Assembly: GCF_033763495.1 (NCBI RefSeq)
Contig: NZ_JANRKL010000177.1
Coordinates: 52,059-116,058, forward strand
DNA: 64,000 nucleotides
Direction of reading: 5' to 3'
Origin: Haliscomenobacter sp033763495
Lineage (GTDB): Bacteria; Bacteroidota; Bacteroidia; Chitinophagales; Saprospiraceae
Position 1 is the first letter of the stretch; each line of letters starts with the position of its first letter. The notes beneath the pieces were generated by a model. It saw only the letters and a list, made by a program, of their open reading frames with translations, was not told where the DNA came from and did no database searches. A program made the translations under genes and the position numbers. Shown piece by piece: positions 16,865 through 25,696 of this stretch.

Positions 16865-16873
16865 CGTATTGGG

Positions 16874-18841
16874 TTATTGGGGGATGTTGATGATAATGCG
16901 GGTGCCTGGCTGTTTTTCGTTTTGTCGGCGATTGACCACCTCCAGGGTGATTTTTTTGCGCAAGCGCAAATTCAACAAACGAATTCGTTCCGCACTCAGG
17001 CTCATGCCGTGCAATTTGGGTGCAAAATCGCTTGGACTTTTGTGCTCCTGACTTGCCTTGATGCCCTGGCCATTATCGGTGATTTCACAACGCAGGTTTT
17101 TGCCCTCTTGGTGAATCCAAACTTCCAGCTTTGGCTGCCCGGGATGCTCCCGCAAGCCGTGCAAAATAGCATTTTCCACGTAGGGTTGTAGCAGCATGCT
17201 CGGAACTTCAGTGTTGAATACATCCAGGTTTTCAGCCACTTTGATGGTGTATTCAAAAGGGCTGCGCAAGGCTTCCAATTCACAATATTGCCGCAGGTGC
17301 GCCAATTCCTCTTCCAAACTGATGTAATCCTGCTCCGAATGGTACAGGGTATGCCGCAAGAGTTTGGAAAACCCACTGAGGTAACGATTGGCCCCCTCCT
17401 GGTCGTTTCGATTGACCAGGGATTGGATGGAGGCCAAGGCGTTGAAAAGAAAATGAGGATTGAGTTGGGCCCGGATGCCGCGCAGGGCGAGTTGGGCTTG
17501 TTGGCGTTGGCGTCGGATGCGGCGGTTGCGGAGAAAGAGAAAAATAATCAACAGGGAAAGAGTAGCTCCAAAAGCGATGGCAAAATAAAAGATTTCTTCG
17601 GCGGTAAATGCACCTGATTTGGGCAGATAAAAATGCCAGGGGAATATTTGGATCGTACCATCGCTGCCTTGCATATGGATGCCGAATGCGTACAAAAAAT
17701 AAACAGCTTTTTTTTGACTGAAAAGCAGGGCAAAAAAGTATTCTTTTTGGGTCTTCGGGTCTACTGCAAAAACATCGTAGTTAACTTTATTTGCTCCATT
17801 CAAAGCATAACGATTCTCATTCTTGTACACCTTGGCGATGTTTAAACGATGCCCACTATAAATCAACTGATCGCCTACGATCTGGACGTTTTCTGGGGGA
17901 TCAATAGTTGAAAGCTCAGGAATAAAACCTTCTCTAAATTCGGAGTATTTCTTTTGTAGTGATGTAGGCAAGGTAGTTGATTCTAAGCGATTTTTTCGAA
18001 TAAAAATCCTGGGGGCATTGCCAAAATCTCCCCCCCAACCGATGTTATGAACGGTAAGCGTATCGTTTTGATATTTCAGCCACATCTCTCCTACTGAATA
18101 AAAGTCTTCCATTCTTGTGCTCAGCGCATAAATGTTTTGGAACTGGTATATTCTGGAAAATTCCGAGTAGTGAATTGGATACATACTTTTTTCCGATTGG
18201 CTGGTCAAAATCCCGCGAGGGAAAAAAGCTACTATTCCCTTCTGCCCCCCTTTACCTTTTTTTATTTCTTGCCAATACCCCAACAGTGCTGCTGGGATTG
18301 CCTCCAACTGCTCTGCATTTTTGACCCAGTCTTCGGAAAGTATTCGTTTTGGAATGTTGATGTTTTCATGATGCCCCAAAGGAGGCCGCGAGCTGGTAGT
18401 GCGACTATAATTGATCGCCCTTTCTCTAAACTCCCGAGGAGTCATTGGCCCTGGATTTAATCTTTTTAGGGTAATGAATTCTTTTTCTAACACTCCTGGT
18501 GGTAGAAAATAAAAACCCGTCTGGCAGCGGATTTTGAGAAAATCATACCCTTGGGGAATTAATTCAAGCGAACAAAGCACTCCTCTAAAATTAATGGAAA
18601 TTAGAATGGTATCTCCTCTTCTGGTAGTACCCTCAATGTAGGGCCACATTTGATTATCCCGCAACAAACAGTGCCGATAGAAGCGTAAGCTATAAGAAGT
18701 CCCTTCATAATCCCAGCCCCCTTCGATTTCCGTAGCAATATTTACAGTAGGCCAAAAGGGGTTCTCTTCCCTTAACTGAGCAAGCAGAAAAAATGGGCAG
18801 ACTAAGAAGATGAACAATAAACTGATCCGATTCCTTTTCAT
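16874..18841 (-). CDS. LytS-like sensor histidine kinase (pair 1)
   Basis: 655 residues. Signal peptide (1-22), then a periplasmic region of about 390 residues that I do not recognise, a single membrane helix at about 413-435 (FYFAIAFGATLSLLIIFLFL), and a His_kinase (PF06580-type) domain. Phosphoacceptor His463 lies in LNPHFLFNALASIQSL. The ATP site shows PYVENAILHG (N-box near 557) and ITDNGQGI plus HGMSLSAERIRLLN. All catalytic motifs are intact. Unlike most Bacteroidota kinases of this type it has neither a 7TM nor a Y_Y_Y/propeller sensor. It is the first gene of a two-gene operon with the regulator at 16130. Confidence 0.92.
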   Translation of the reverse strand: MKRNRISLLFIFLVCPFFLLAQLREENPFWPTVNIATEIEGGWDYEGTSYSLRFYRHCLLRDNQMWPYIEGTTRRGDTILISINFRGVLCSLELIPQGYDFLKIRCQTGFYFLPPGVLEKEFITLKRLNPGPMTPREFRERAINYSRTTSSRPPLGHHENINIPKRILSEDWVKNAEQLEAIPAALLGYWQEIKKGKGGQKGIVAFFPRGILTSQSEKSMYPIHYSEFSRIYQFQNIYALSTRMEDFYSVGEMWLKYQNDTLTVHNIGWGGDFGNAPRIFIRKNRLESTTLPTSLQKKYSEFREGFIPELSTIDPPENVQIVGDQLIYSGHRLNIAKVYKNENRYALNGANKVNYDVFAVDPKTQKEYFFALLFSQKKAVYFLYAFGIHMQGSDGTIQIFPWHFYLPKSGAFTAEEIFYFAIAFGATLSLLIIFLFLRNRRIRRQRQQAQLALRGIRAQLNPHFLFNALASIQSLVNRNDQEGANRYLSGFSKLLRHTLYHSEQDYISLEEELAHLRQYCELEALRSPFEYTIKVAENLDVFNTEVPSMLLQPYVENAILHGLREHPGQPKLEVWIHQEGKNLRCEITDNGQGIKASQEHKSPSDFAPKLHGMSLSAERIRLLNLRLRKKITLEVVNRRQNEKQPGTRIIINIPQ

Positions 18842-18957
18842 AATTTTTATTTTCTACAAATATCATCTGCCTGCTCAAAGGCATTTTAGCATTTGATACC
18901 TTCCCCTCATCCACTGAGTATTCCACCCATTTCACTGAGCCCCTAAAATACAAAAGA

Positions 18958-18976
18958 CATCCCCAAGGTGGAGATG
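18958..18976 (-). terminator. Terminator after regulator gene of pair 2
   Basis: On the minus strand CATCTCC, loop ACCTT, GGGGATG is followed by TCTTTTGTATTTT, about 35 nt past the stop of the gene at 19011. It separates the two kinase/regulator operons. Confidence 0.55.
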
Positions 18977-19010
18977 CCAGAAAAATGAGAGTCGTGTGTT
19001 CTTACCTTTT

Positions 19011-19751
19011 TCATTTCAAACCCGCCAGCACCTCCCCTTTTTGCCGCAAAGATACTGGCACCTCCGTACCATCAGTCAGCAACAGCACATCTCCATCGCG
19101 TTTGAGCAGTGAGCGGATGTACTTGCGGTTGACCAGATGCGACTGATGGGTGCGCAGAAAGCCGTATTCTGTCAGCAGGGTGGTAAACTCGCGCAGGGTT
19201 TTGGAGATCAACAACTTGCTGCCATCTTCCAAAAACACGTGGGTATAGGTGTTGTCGGACTGACACCGAATGATTTGGTCGGGCTCCACAAAGTCGACCC
19301 GATCAATGGATGGCAGGGCGATTTTGGGCTGTTGTTGGGGGTTGCGGAGGTTGTCGAGCAGGGCTTGCAGTTGTTGGTTGCCCCAGCGTGCCTGGATTTT
19401 TTGTTGGGCGCGTTCTACTGCTACTTTTAACTCCGTAGGGTTGACGGGTTTGAGTAGGTAATCCAGCGCAGCAAACTTGATGGCCTGGATGGCGTATTTG
19501 TCGTAAGCGGTGACAAAAATGACCTCGGCGCGCACGGGTTGGATGGATTCGAGGAATTGGAAGCCGTTGCCGCCGGGCATTTCGATGTCGAGGAATAGGA
19601 GGTCTGGGGTGTGGGTTTGGTACAGGGTTTTGGCCTCGGTGGCGCTGTAGGCCTGGCCGAGGATGTGGACTTGAGGGCAGGTTTCAGCGAGGACTCGGGA
19701 GAGTTCGCGGTGGTTGTGGGCTTCGTCGTCGATGAGGAGGGTTCGGATCAT
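19011..19751 (-). CDS. LytTR-family response regulator (pair 2)
   Basis: 246 residues from the ATG at 19751 (MIRTLLIDDEAHN). A longer in-frame start at 19808 would add 19 residues encoded by a REP-like palindrome and is rejected. Receiver: Asp8/Asp9, phosphoacceptor Asp55 in FLDIEMPGGNGF, Lys in YLLKPVNP. LytTR domain from RVDFVEPDQIIRCQSDNTYTHV to the end, including FLRTHQSHLVNRKYI. Close in sequence to the regulator at 16130. Its kinase gene lies upstream, but the two are separated by 226 nt containing repeats. Confidence 0.92.
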   Translation of the reverse strand: MIRTLLIDDEAHNHRELSRVLAETCPQVHILGQAYSATEAKTLYQTHTPDLLFLDIEMPGGNGFQFLESIQPVRAEVIFVTAYDKYAIQAIKFAALDYLLKPVNPTELKVAVERAQQKIQARWGNQQLQALLDNLRNPQQQPKIALPSIDRVDFVEPDQIIRCQSDNTYTHVFLEDGSKLLISKTLREFTTLLTEYGFLRTHQSHLVNRKYIRSLLKRDGDVLLLTDGTEVPVSLRQKGEVLAGLK

Positions 19752-19764
19752 AGGCTTTGCTTGT

Positions 19765-19963
19765 CCCACGACTAAAGTCATGGGTTGGGTTTTATGGTTG
19801 CCTCCCACGGATAAATCCGTGGGTTGGCGTAAGTTTCAGGATGGTGGAAGACCACACACTCACACTTTCACACTATCACACTCACACCCATTCTTGGTTG
19901 CCTCCCACGGATAAATCCGTGGGTTGGCTAGGTTCTTGAACGGTGGAAGGCAATCACATACTC
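19765..19963. repeat. Family C REP-like cluster: three 20-nt hairpins and a 100-nt tandem duplication
   Basis: Three hairpins: CCCACGACTAAAGTCATGGG (19765-19784, one mismatch), and the perfect CCCACGGATAAATCCGTGGG at 19804-19823 and 19904-19923. The last two sit in a 33-nt identical block (19797-19829 and 19897-19929) repeated at exactly 100 nt. After each comes a diverged GGTGGAAG segment and a CACAC-rich tract ending in CATTCTT. The cluster fills the space between kinase and regulator genes of pair 2. Size, symmetry and GGGTTGG flank resemble REP elements mobilised by REP-associated tyrosine transposases. Confidence 0.85.
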
Positions 19964-19977
19964 ACACTCATTCTTAT

Positions 19978-21636
19978 CTATATGGGGATTGACAGTTGTA
20001 CCAGGGTTCCGGTTTGATTGGGTTTCAAGTGGCTGCGGTCGGTAATTTCGAGAACAATTTTCTGTTTTTTACCGATGTTAAGTAATTCGATGCGTTTTTG
20101 GGTGGTGCTGATGCCTTGGTGGCTGCGTTTGTAGCTGGCGGGCTGGCGGTCCCTACTCTCTTCAATTCCAATGCCGTTGTCAACAATAGAAATTCCAATG
20201 CGATCCTCTCCTTCCGGCCACATGTTGATGCAGAGTTCTTTGGGGAAGGAACTGGGACGCAAGCCATGTAATATGGCATTTTCTACAAAGGGTTGCAAGA
20301 GCATGGTGGGGATTTCGATGTTTTGCAGGTCAAGTTCGGGGCGAATGTCAAAGCGGTAGTCGAAGGGTGTGCGCAAGGCTTCCAGGGAACAGTATTTTTC
20401 GAGTGCAGCTACTTCGGAGGCTACATTGGTCGTTTCCTCCACCGAGCTATCCACCACATAACGCAGGAGTTGAGCCATTTCGTTGAAGTAGCGATTGGCG
20501 GCAACTTTGTTGTCCTGATTCATCAGGTCCTGAATGGAGGTCAGGGTATTGAACAAAAAATGAGGATTAAGTTGAGCGCGCAGGCCAGCTAGGCTCAATT
20601 GGGTCTGTTGCTGTTGGCGGCGCTTTTTTCTATTAGTGAATAAAAAATAGATGATAAGCGCAACTGTCAACAGAATAAAAAAGAACCCTAGTTTCAACAT
20701 CCTGATAAATTGTCGAAAGTGTTGCATCGGGTCTTTTAATTCCTTTTCGCCCAATTCAAAATAGTCTTGCCAAGCAGCATTTGGGGAGCTTTCAATGGTT
20801 AAACTCAAACTCCATTTTCTACCACCAGGCCCTTTTTCCCGCAACACGAAATAACCGGGCCTTTGGGTGTTTATGTCAGTAGCAAAAATGCGGTATCCTC
20901 TTCTACGTTTGACATCAATTTCGCTTTTGTATTGAATTTTCCACCATCGATTCGCTGCATGGACCATACTGTCATTGATCGTCGCCATCAATTTTTCTTT
21001 ACGGCTGGACGATAAAGAGTGTGTGTAATATTTTCCTTGCAAATATTTGGGAAGCTCTTGTTCTTCTGTTCCCGAACGTTCGTACATATTTTCTACCTGT
21101 GGCTCAAAATGGTATTGTTTTACCAAAGGATAAACATTCAACATATCATCTCCTGTTCCTGGCCCAAATTCCCTTTTATTCAAGACAATCACTGTCGTAT
21201 CAAAATTCACCATCCCCCAAATAATACCAATTGAATCTTTTGACATAAATCCAAAGATGTGGCAAATTCTCATTTTGTGGAAGAAGTAATAGGGCAGGAT
21301 ATCATAAGTTGGCTCGGTACCGAAGGCACTCCAATATTGAATCCACTCTTTGGGTACCTTCTTGTCACAGTTGGCTGACTGCATCCAATTTTCATCAATT
21401 TGTGTAAGCGGAGCAAGCGATAAATTGCGAAAAGACCGAGCAGTATCGACTCTCACCAAATCCTTCACCCAACTAACCCCATTCAGGTATGGTTTTACCT
21501 GTTGAATAAAGTGGTGTTTAAAGGTATCTCTTTCAATGTTTGGATTCTTTTGGCCGAATAACGCGCTTGATGATAGAATCAATAAATGAATACAAACCAG
21601 GAATTCAATTTTCAGTATTTTTTTACCGTTTTTCAT
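19978..21636 (-). CDS. LytS-like sensor histidine kinase (pair 2)
   Basis: 552 residues from the ATG at 21636, which begins a clear signal peptide (KKILKIEFLVCIHLLILSSS). An unrecognised periplasmic region of about 280 residues follows, then one membrane helix (about 315-333) and the kinase domain. His359 lies in LNPHFLFNTLTSIQDL, the N-box in PFVENAILHG, and the G-box in VDNGIGI. The kinase half is close to that of the protein at 16874 while the sensor half differs, as expected after duplication with new input. An in-frame start 39 nt further upstream gives no better signal sequence. Confidence 0.91.
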   Translation of the reverse strand: MKNGKKILKIEFLVCIHLLILSSSALFGQKNPNIERDTFKHHFIQQVKPYLNGVSWVKDLVRVDTARSFRNLSLAPLTQIDENWMQSANCDKKVPKEWIQYWSAFGTEPTYDILPYYFFHKMRICHIFGFMSKDSIGIIWGMVNFDTTVIVLNKREFGPGTGDDMLNVYPLVKQYHFEPQVENMYERSGTEEQELPKYLQGKYYTHSLSSSRKEKLMATINDSMVHAANRWWKIQYKSEIDVKRRRGYRIFATDINTQRPGYFVLREKGPGGRKWSLSLTIESSPNAAWQDYFELGEKELKDPMQHFRQFIRMLKLGFFFILLTVALIIYFLFTNRKKRRQQQQTQLSLAGLRAQLNPHFLFNTLTSIQDLMNQDNKVAANRYFNEMAQLLRYVVDSSVEETTNVASEVAALEKYCSLEALRTPFDYRFDIRPELDLQNIEIPTMLLQPFVENAILHGLRPSSFPKELCINMWPEGEDRIGISIVDNGIGIEESRDRQPASYKRSHQGISTTQKRIELLNIGKKQKIVLEITDRSHLKPNQTGTLVQLSIPI

Positions 21637-21658
21637 GCCAGTATTTTTGAGTACCCTA

Positions 21659-21666
21659 CAAAAGTA
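21659..21666 (-). promoter_or_regulatory. Possible -7 element for the pair 2 kinase
   Basis: TACTTTTG on the minus strand fits the TAnnTTTG -7 box and is 22 nt from the chosen ATG at 21636. No matching -33 TTTG is seen at the usual distance, so this is tentative. Confidence 0.35.
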
Positions 21667-21741
21667 CACTGGCACTAAAATTAAACTATTCCTGATTAGA
21701 ATTCGCAGGGGATGAAACAGAATTCGTCGGTAAATCCTATT

Positions 21742-23349
21742 TTAGGTACCATGTAGAACTTTAGTCAACTCTTTCACCACCCCCTTTTTTGCCGGGTCAT
21801 ACACCCAATTGGTATCAAAATAACTCAACAGCTCCGTGTTAGGATCATTAGACAAGGTAAGGCTGTGAAATTGGGTGGCGTTGTTTTGCTGAAAATAACG
21901 CACCTCTTCCAGCACTTTTTGATCCACCCGGTACATGATAAAATCGGAGATGACCAGCACATCGGCATCGCGGTAGTTCTCGGTTTTGAGTTGGCGGATG
22001 GCCTCGTAAAGGGGCAGTGAAATGTCGGTACCCCCGTGGAAAGACATGCGCAGGAACTTGGCCAGCGCGTCAATGGAATTGGCAATGTCGTACAAATCCA
22101 GGGTTTTGATGCCAATCGAAAAATTGATCAGGTAAGCCCGGCGGTTTTCCCGGGTGGCCATTTTCAGGATGCCCAGGCAAAGCACCTTGGCGATTTGTTC
22201 GGGGCGTCCCATCATCGACTCGCTGGTATCCACACACACGATGAAAGGGCCTTTTTCGCGTTGCTTGATGCGTTGATGGACTTCGGTATAGTTTTCGTTG
22301 CTGGGTTGCAGGCGGCGGTCTTCGAACTGGAGGGTAAGCAGGTTTTTGCCTAGCCATTTGTGCATAAAGAGGTCTTCAGTGCTGGCATCACCCAGCAATG
22401 CAGCTTCCGAACTCAACAGGTGATTCAAATCGCCACTTTCTTTGATGCCCGTTATCTCCGCTGGGGTCAGTTCGTCGGTGATCCATTCCTGGCGGATGAT
22501 GGTTTTTTCAAACGTTTCTTCCTCCATTTCAATTTCGGCCTCTCGCAGGTTGCCCAACAAATCGGCCAATTCCTGGATGGATTTTTCATCTTCCAGCAAT
22601 TCCTGGTATTGTTGGATGACGTCGAAAGAGCTGTCTTCCCAGAGTGAGCGCGACATGTCCCAGCCCAGGTAATCGGAGAAAGGGCTGATCAATTGCAGGA
22701 GTTTTTGGTATTCCTGCACCTTGGCATCGAGCAGGTTGAGGTAATTGTCCAGTTCTTCGCCCAGTTTGGAGATTTGGTATTCGAGGATCCGGGCTTGCAC
22801 CAAAGCGTCCCATTGCGCGAGCAGGTCGGTCAGCAGCATTTCCACCCGTTGGCGTTCATCGGCGGGAATGTCCTCCAGGGCTTTTTCCCCAATGAGGGTT
22901 TGAAAGCGTTGTTTGTAAAACAGGGCATCCAAATCCTCACGGCGGTAGTGGTTTTCCAGGTAGGTAATCAGTATGGGCCAACGTTTGACGAAGAGGTGCA
23001 GGGGAGTAATTGCCCAATTGTCGATGCGGTTGAGGTCTTCCTGGTAAGGGTTTTTGTGCCGCATTTTATCATAGCTCTTGCGCAGCCAATACAGGGTATC
23101 CAGTACCACCTGCTGGGAAATGCGCTGATTGCGCTGGCAAATGGGCAGGAGGTCGCGCAAGGCAAACAGTTGATCGAGCGCAGACTGGAAGTAGCGAAAA
23201 TACTCGTCCTTCAGTTCGGGGATGTTGTAGGAGCCTGGACTGAGTTTGTTTTGCAGGTACTGCACAAGGTAGCGCCGCATCTTGCGGTCGAGGATGCTGC
23301 CAAATTCGATAAACCGTTCGTATTCTTGCTCCAGTTGGGTCTGATTCAT
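21742..23349 (-). CDS. viaA: ViaA-like VWA-domain protein
   Basis: 535 residues from the ATG at 23349 (MNQTQLEQEYERF); a longer frame upstream to 23418 encodes a hydrophobic non-conserved stretch. The N-terminal 370 residues are helical. The C-terminal VWA domain has the MIDAS motif DTSES at 374-378 (FIVCVDTSESMMGRPEQIAK), then FHGGTDISLPLYEAI and ADVLVISDF. This layout (long helical part, VWA at the C-terminus) is that of ViaA, the partner that stimulates the RavA ATPase in Escherichia coli; the RavA homologue is nearby at 24123. E. coli ViaA is about 483 residues, so this one is slightly longer. Confidence 0.8.
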   Translation of the reverse strand: MNQTQLEQEYERFIEFGSILDRKMRRYLVQYLQNKLSPGSYNIPELKDEYFRYFQSALDQLFALRDLLPICQRNQRISQQVVLDTLYWLRKSYDKMRHKNPYQEDLNRIDNWAITPLHLFVKRWPILITYLENHYRREDLDALFYKQRFQTLIGEKALEDIPADERQRVEMLLTDLLAQWDALVQARILEYQISKLGEELDNYLNLLDAKVQEYQKLLQLISPFSDYLGWDMSRSLWEDSSFDVIQQYQELLEDEKSIQELADLLGNLREAEIEMEEETFEKTIIRQEWITDELTPAEITGIKESGDLNHLLSSEAALLGDASTEDLFMHKWLGKNLLTLQFEDRRLQPSNENYTEVHQRIKQREKGPFIVCVDTSESMMGRPEQIAKVLCLGILKMATRENRRAYLINFSIGIKTLDLYDIANSIDALAKFLRMSFHGGTDISLPLYEAIRQLKTENYRDADVLVISDFIMYRVDQKVLEEVRYFQQNNATQFHSLTLSNDPNTELLSYFDTNWVYDPAKKGVVKELTKVLHGT

Positions 23350-23487
23350 ATTTGCATAAACGAATATCGGTAAAAAGTGTTGAGCCCAGGATAAATTGAT
23401 TTCGATCAAGAAAATCAAACAAAAAATACAAGCAATTGATTCTTTCTGATATTTTTTGTTTATTTGAGGAAAAATTAAACAAACCGC

Positions 23488-24120
23488 ATGATCGAGTTGC
23501 TAAAAAATGTCGACCTGGCTGGTATTCAATCTGCCCTGACCCAAAATCCGGCACTGGCCAATACCGAAATCTCCATTGAGCACATAGGAGGCTCACCGGC
23601 GCACCCTCTACACCGAATTTGTGATGGCGTTTTTCACAAGGTGTATTCCGATGCTCAAGGGCGGCAAATGGCAGAGCTCTTTTTGGCACATGGGGCCAAA
23701 GTCGATGGCAATGATCCTCAATTGTTGAAGGATACGCCCCTGGTGGCAGCAGCCAGCTTACACGCGGATCAAGTTGCCTTGTTGTACATCGAAGCGGGGG
23801 CCAATATTGGGCATAAGGGCTGTCATGGTGGCACGGCTTTGCATTGGGCGGCCTGGTGCGGGCGGCCTGAACTGGTCAAAAAATTGATTGAAGCGGGTGC
23901 TGAAATCAATTTACTTTGCCATCAGTTTAAATCGACGCCCTTGTTTTGGGCGGTACACGGTTTGCGCAGTGCCGAAGGCAAAAACCTGGAGCAATACAAG
24001 GCCATTGTCAAAATGCTGCTGGAGGCTGGAGCGGATCAATCGGTACCGAATTTTGAGGGGTATTTGCCGAAGCAGGTGTGGGATGGGGATGAGGAGTTGA
24101 AGGGGTGGTTGGAAGTTTAA
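23488..24120 (+). CDS. Ankyrin-repeat protein
   Basis: 210 residues, with no signal peptide. Ankyrin units are seen at GRQMAELFLAHGAKVDGND, DTPLVAAASLHADQVALLYIEAGANI, GTALHWAAWCGRPELVKKLIEAGAEI and STPLFWAVHGL...AIVKMLLEAGADQS. These give about four to five repeats forming a protein-binding surface. It is on the plus strand between the ravA-like and viaA-like genes of the minus strand: its stop is only 2 nt from the ravA stop, and its start is 138 nt from the viaA start with divergent transcription. Confidence 0.9.
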   Translation: MIELLKNVDLAGIQSALTQNPALANTEISIEHIGGSPAHPLHRICDGVFHKVYSDAQGRQMAELFLAHGAKVDGNDPQLLKDTPLVAAASLHADQVALLYIEAGANIGHKGCHGGTALHWAAWCGRPELVKKLIEAGAEINLLCHQFKSTPLFWAVHGLRSAEGKNLEQYKAIVKMLLEAGADQSVPNFEGYLPKQVWDGDEELKGWLEV

Positions 24121-24122
24121 CC

Positions 24123-25688
24123 CTACCCCCCATAACTAAACTGCACCTTCTCCAACTGCAAGCCCACCTTCTGCAGTGCCTCCTGCACTTCCCGCAAATT
24201 GCTCTTCACCACTTCAGCGTACCGAGCCTCCACGAATAAATTTTGCTCCAGGAATTCCAGCTCCGCAGGCAGGTTGTTGCGCAGGTTTTCCTCCTGTTTA
24301 CGCAAGTAGCTGCGGATTTGTTCGAAGCGCTCTTCCCAGTATTTTTGCACAATGGGGTGCGGTTTTTTGAAAATGACTTCCTGGCGTTCGCCTTTTTTGG
24401 TACGCAGGGCGTAGGTATAGGTCCGGTCGTTGTGGATCACTTCAATGGTAAATTCGCCGAGGCCTTGTTTGGCGCGCAGCCGATTTACGAGGTTGCGGTT
24501 GCCATCGTAGAGGTTGATCACTTGAGAATCTTCGAGGTTGAGTTGGCGGAACTGCTTGACTTGCACCAGAAAACCTTCAAACTGCTGGTCTTCCTTGATC
24601 AATTCGTAAAAATCCTCCTGCACCACCAGCAATTGCTCTTCCGCTACCGTGTGTTTGACGCGGATTTCTTCGTTCACGTCTTTTTCAAAGTCCTCCACTT
24701 CCCGTTTGAGCAGGTTCAGGTTGACGGCCATGCTGTAGCCGTGGCGGCGAATGGCGTCGGTGACCATTTCCTCGATCAGCTCTTTTTGATCGGGCCGACT
24801 CCACAGGCAGTGGATCATCAGGAAACAATCCATCAAATCAACGCGGTTGCGGCCATTCAAAAAAGCGGAAGTGCGCAGCAGGCGTACGATTTTTTTCCAG
24901 CGCCGATCGTGGATCGGGATAGGGTTGTCCAGGTTGTTGGTACGGGTATTGTGTTCGTCGATGCGCAGTTTGAGTACCTGGATGCTGTTGAGGACTTCGG
25001 CGGGCACTTCGATGGCGTTGATGGCTGTGTCGAATTGTTGGAGTTCCTCTTCGCTGAATTGCAGCTCGGCGGGCAAATCCACCTGATACACATCCTCGGT
25101 ATCCACAATCATGTTCACGAAGTTCTGAAACTTGCGGATGTTGTCCAGTTCCAGGCGCAACAAAAAGCGGTCCCAGATGGGGTCCAAACTGGCGTTGCGC
25201 GGAGGCAACTCATTCGAAGCGGTGATGATACCCCGGATGTTCACCCGCAGATCCTGGTCGCCATTGCGGTAAATTTTTTCGTTGAGGATGGTGAGTAGGG
25301 CATTTTGAATGGCCGGGCCAGCTTTCCAGATTTCGTCCAAAAAAACCACATTGGCCCCGGGCAGGTAGCGTTCGGTAATGCGTTCGTAGCGGTCTTCTTC
25401 CTTGAGTTTTTTGATGGAAACCGGGCCAAACACTTCGTCGGGGGTGCTGAATTTGCTCATCAGGTATTCAAAGGAAACGCCGTCCCGAAAGGCGTGTTTG
25501 AGCCGTCGGGCAATCAAACTTTTGCCCACGCCCGGAGGGCCCAGCAAAAAGATACTTTCACCCGCCAAAGCGCTGAGCAAGGCCAGTTTCATGGCTTCTT
25601 CCCGCTCGTACAAACCCTGGCAAAGGCCAGCCAAAAGTTGCTGAACCCGTTGCCGCAATTGTGTATCAATACTTAATGCCTGTTCCAT
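24123..25688 (-). CDS. ravA: RavA-like MoxR-family AAA+ ATPase
   Basis: 521 residues from the ATG at 25688, 8 nt behind the FKBP stop. Walker A GPPGVGKS (50-57), Walker B VVFLDEI (114-120), sensor 1 ASNE (157-160), and arginine finger in DPIWDRF (Arg174). The segment EYLMSKFSTPDEVFGPVSI is characteristic of the RavA branch of MoxR ATPases. A C-terminal extension of about 200 residues with a coiled coil corresponds to the LARA/triple-helical part. In E. coli, RavA with ViaA acts on respiratory complexes and envelope lipids and modulates aminoglycoside sensitivity; a similar chaperone role is inferred here. Confidence 0.88.
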   Translation of the reverse strand: MEQALSIDTQLRQRVQQLLAGLCQGLYEREEAMKLALLSALAGESIFLLGPPGVGKSLIARRLKHAFRDGVSFEYLMSKFSTPDEVFGPVSIKKLKEEDRYERITERYLPGANVVFLDEIWKAGPAIQNALLTILNEKIYRNGDQDLRVNIRGIITASNELPPRNASLDPIWDRFLLRLELDNIRKFQNFVNMIVDTEDVYQVDLPAELQFSEEELQQFDTAINAIEVPAEVLNSIQVLKLRIDEHNTRTNNLDNPIPIHDRRWKKIVRLLRTSAFLNGRNRVDLMDCFLMIHCLWSRPDQKELIEEMVTDAIRRHGYSMAVNLNLLKREVEDFEKDVNEEIRVKHTVAEEQLLVVQEDFYELIKEDQQFEGFLVQVKQFRQLNLEDSQVINLYDGNRNLVNRLRAKQGLGEFTIEVIHNDRTYTYALRTKKGERQEVIFKKPHPIVQKYWEERFEQIRSYLRKQEENLRNNLPAELEFLEQNLFVEARYAEVVKSNLREVQEALQKVGLQLEKVQFSYGG

Positions 25689-25696
25689 GCCAAAAT

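Noticed and set aside
19752..19808. Longer start for the pair 2 regulator
   Set aside because: The added 19 residues come from a REP-like hairpin, while the receiver domain begins normally at 19751.
23350..23418. N-terminal extension of the ViaA-like protein resembling a signal peptide
   Set aside because: The family is cytoplasmic and the extension lies in the promoter gap shared with the ankyrin gene; the ATG at 23349 fits the family start.
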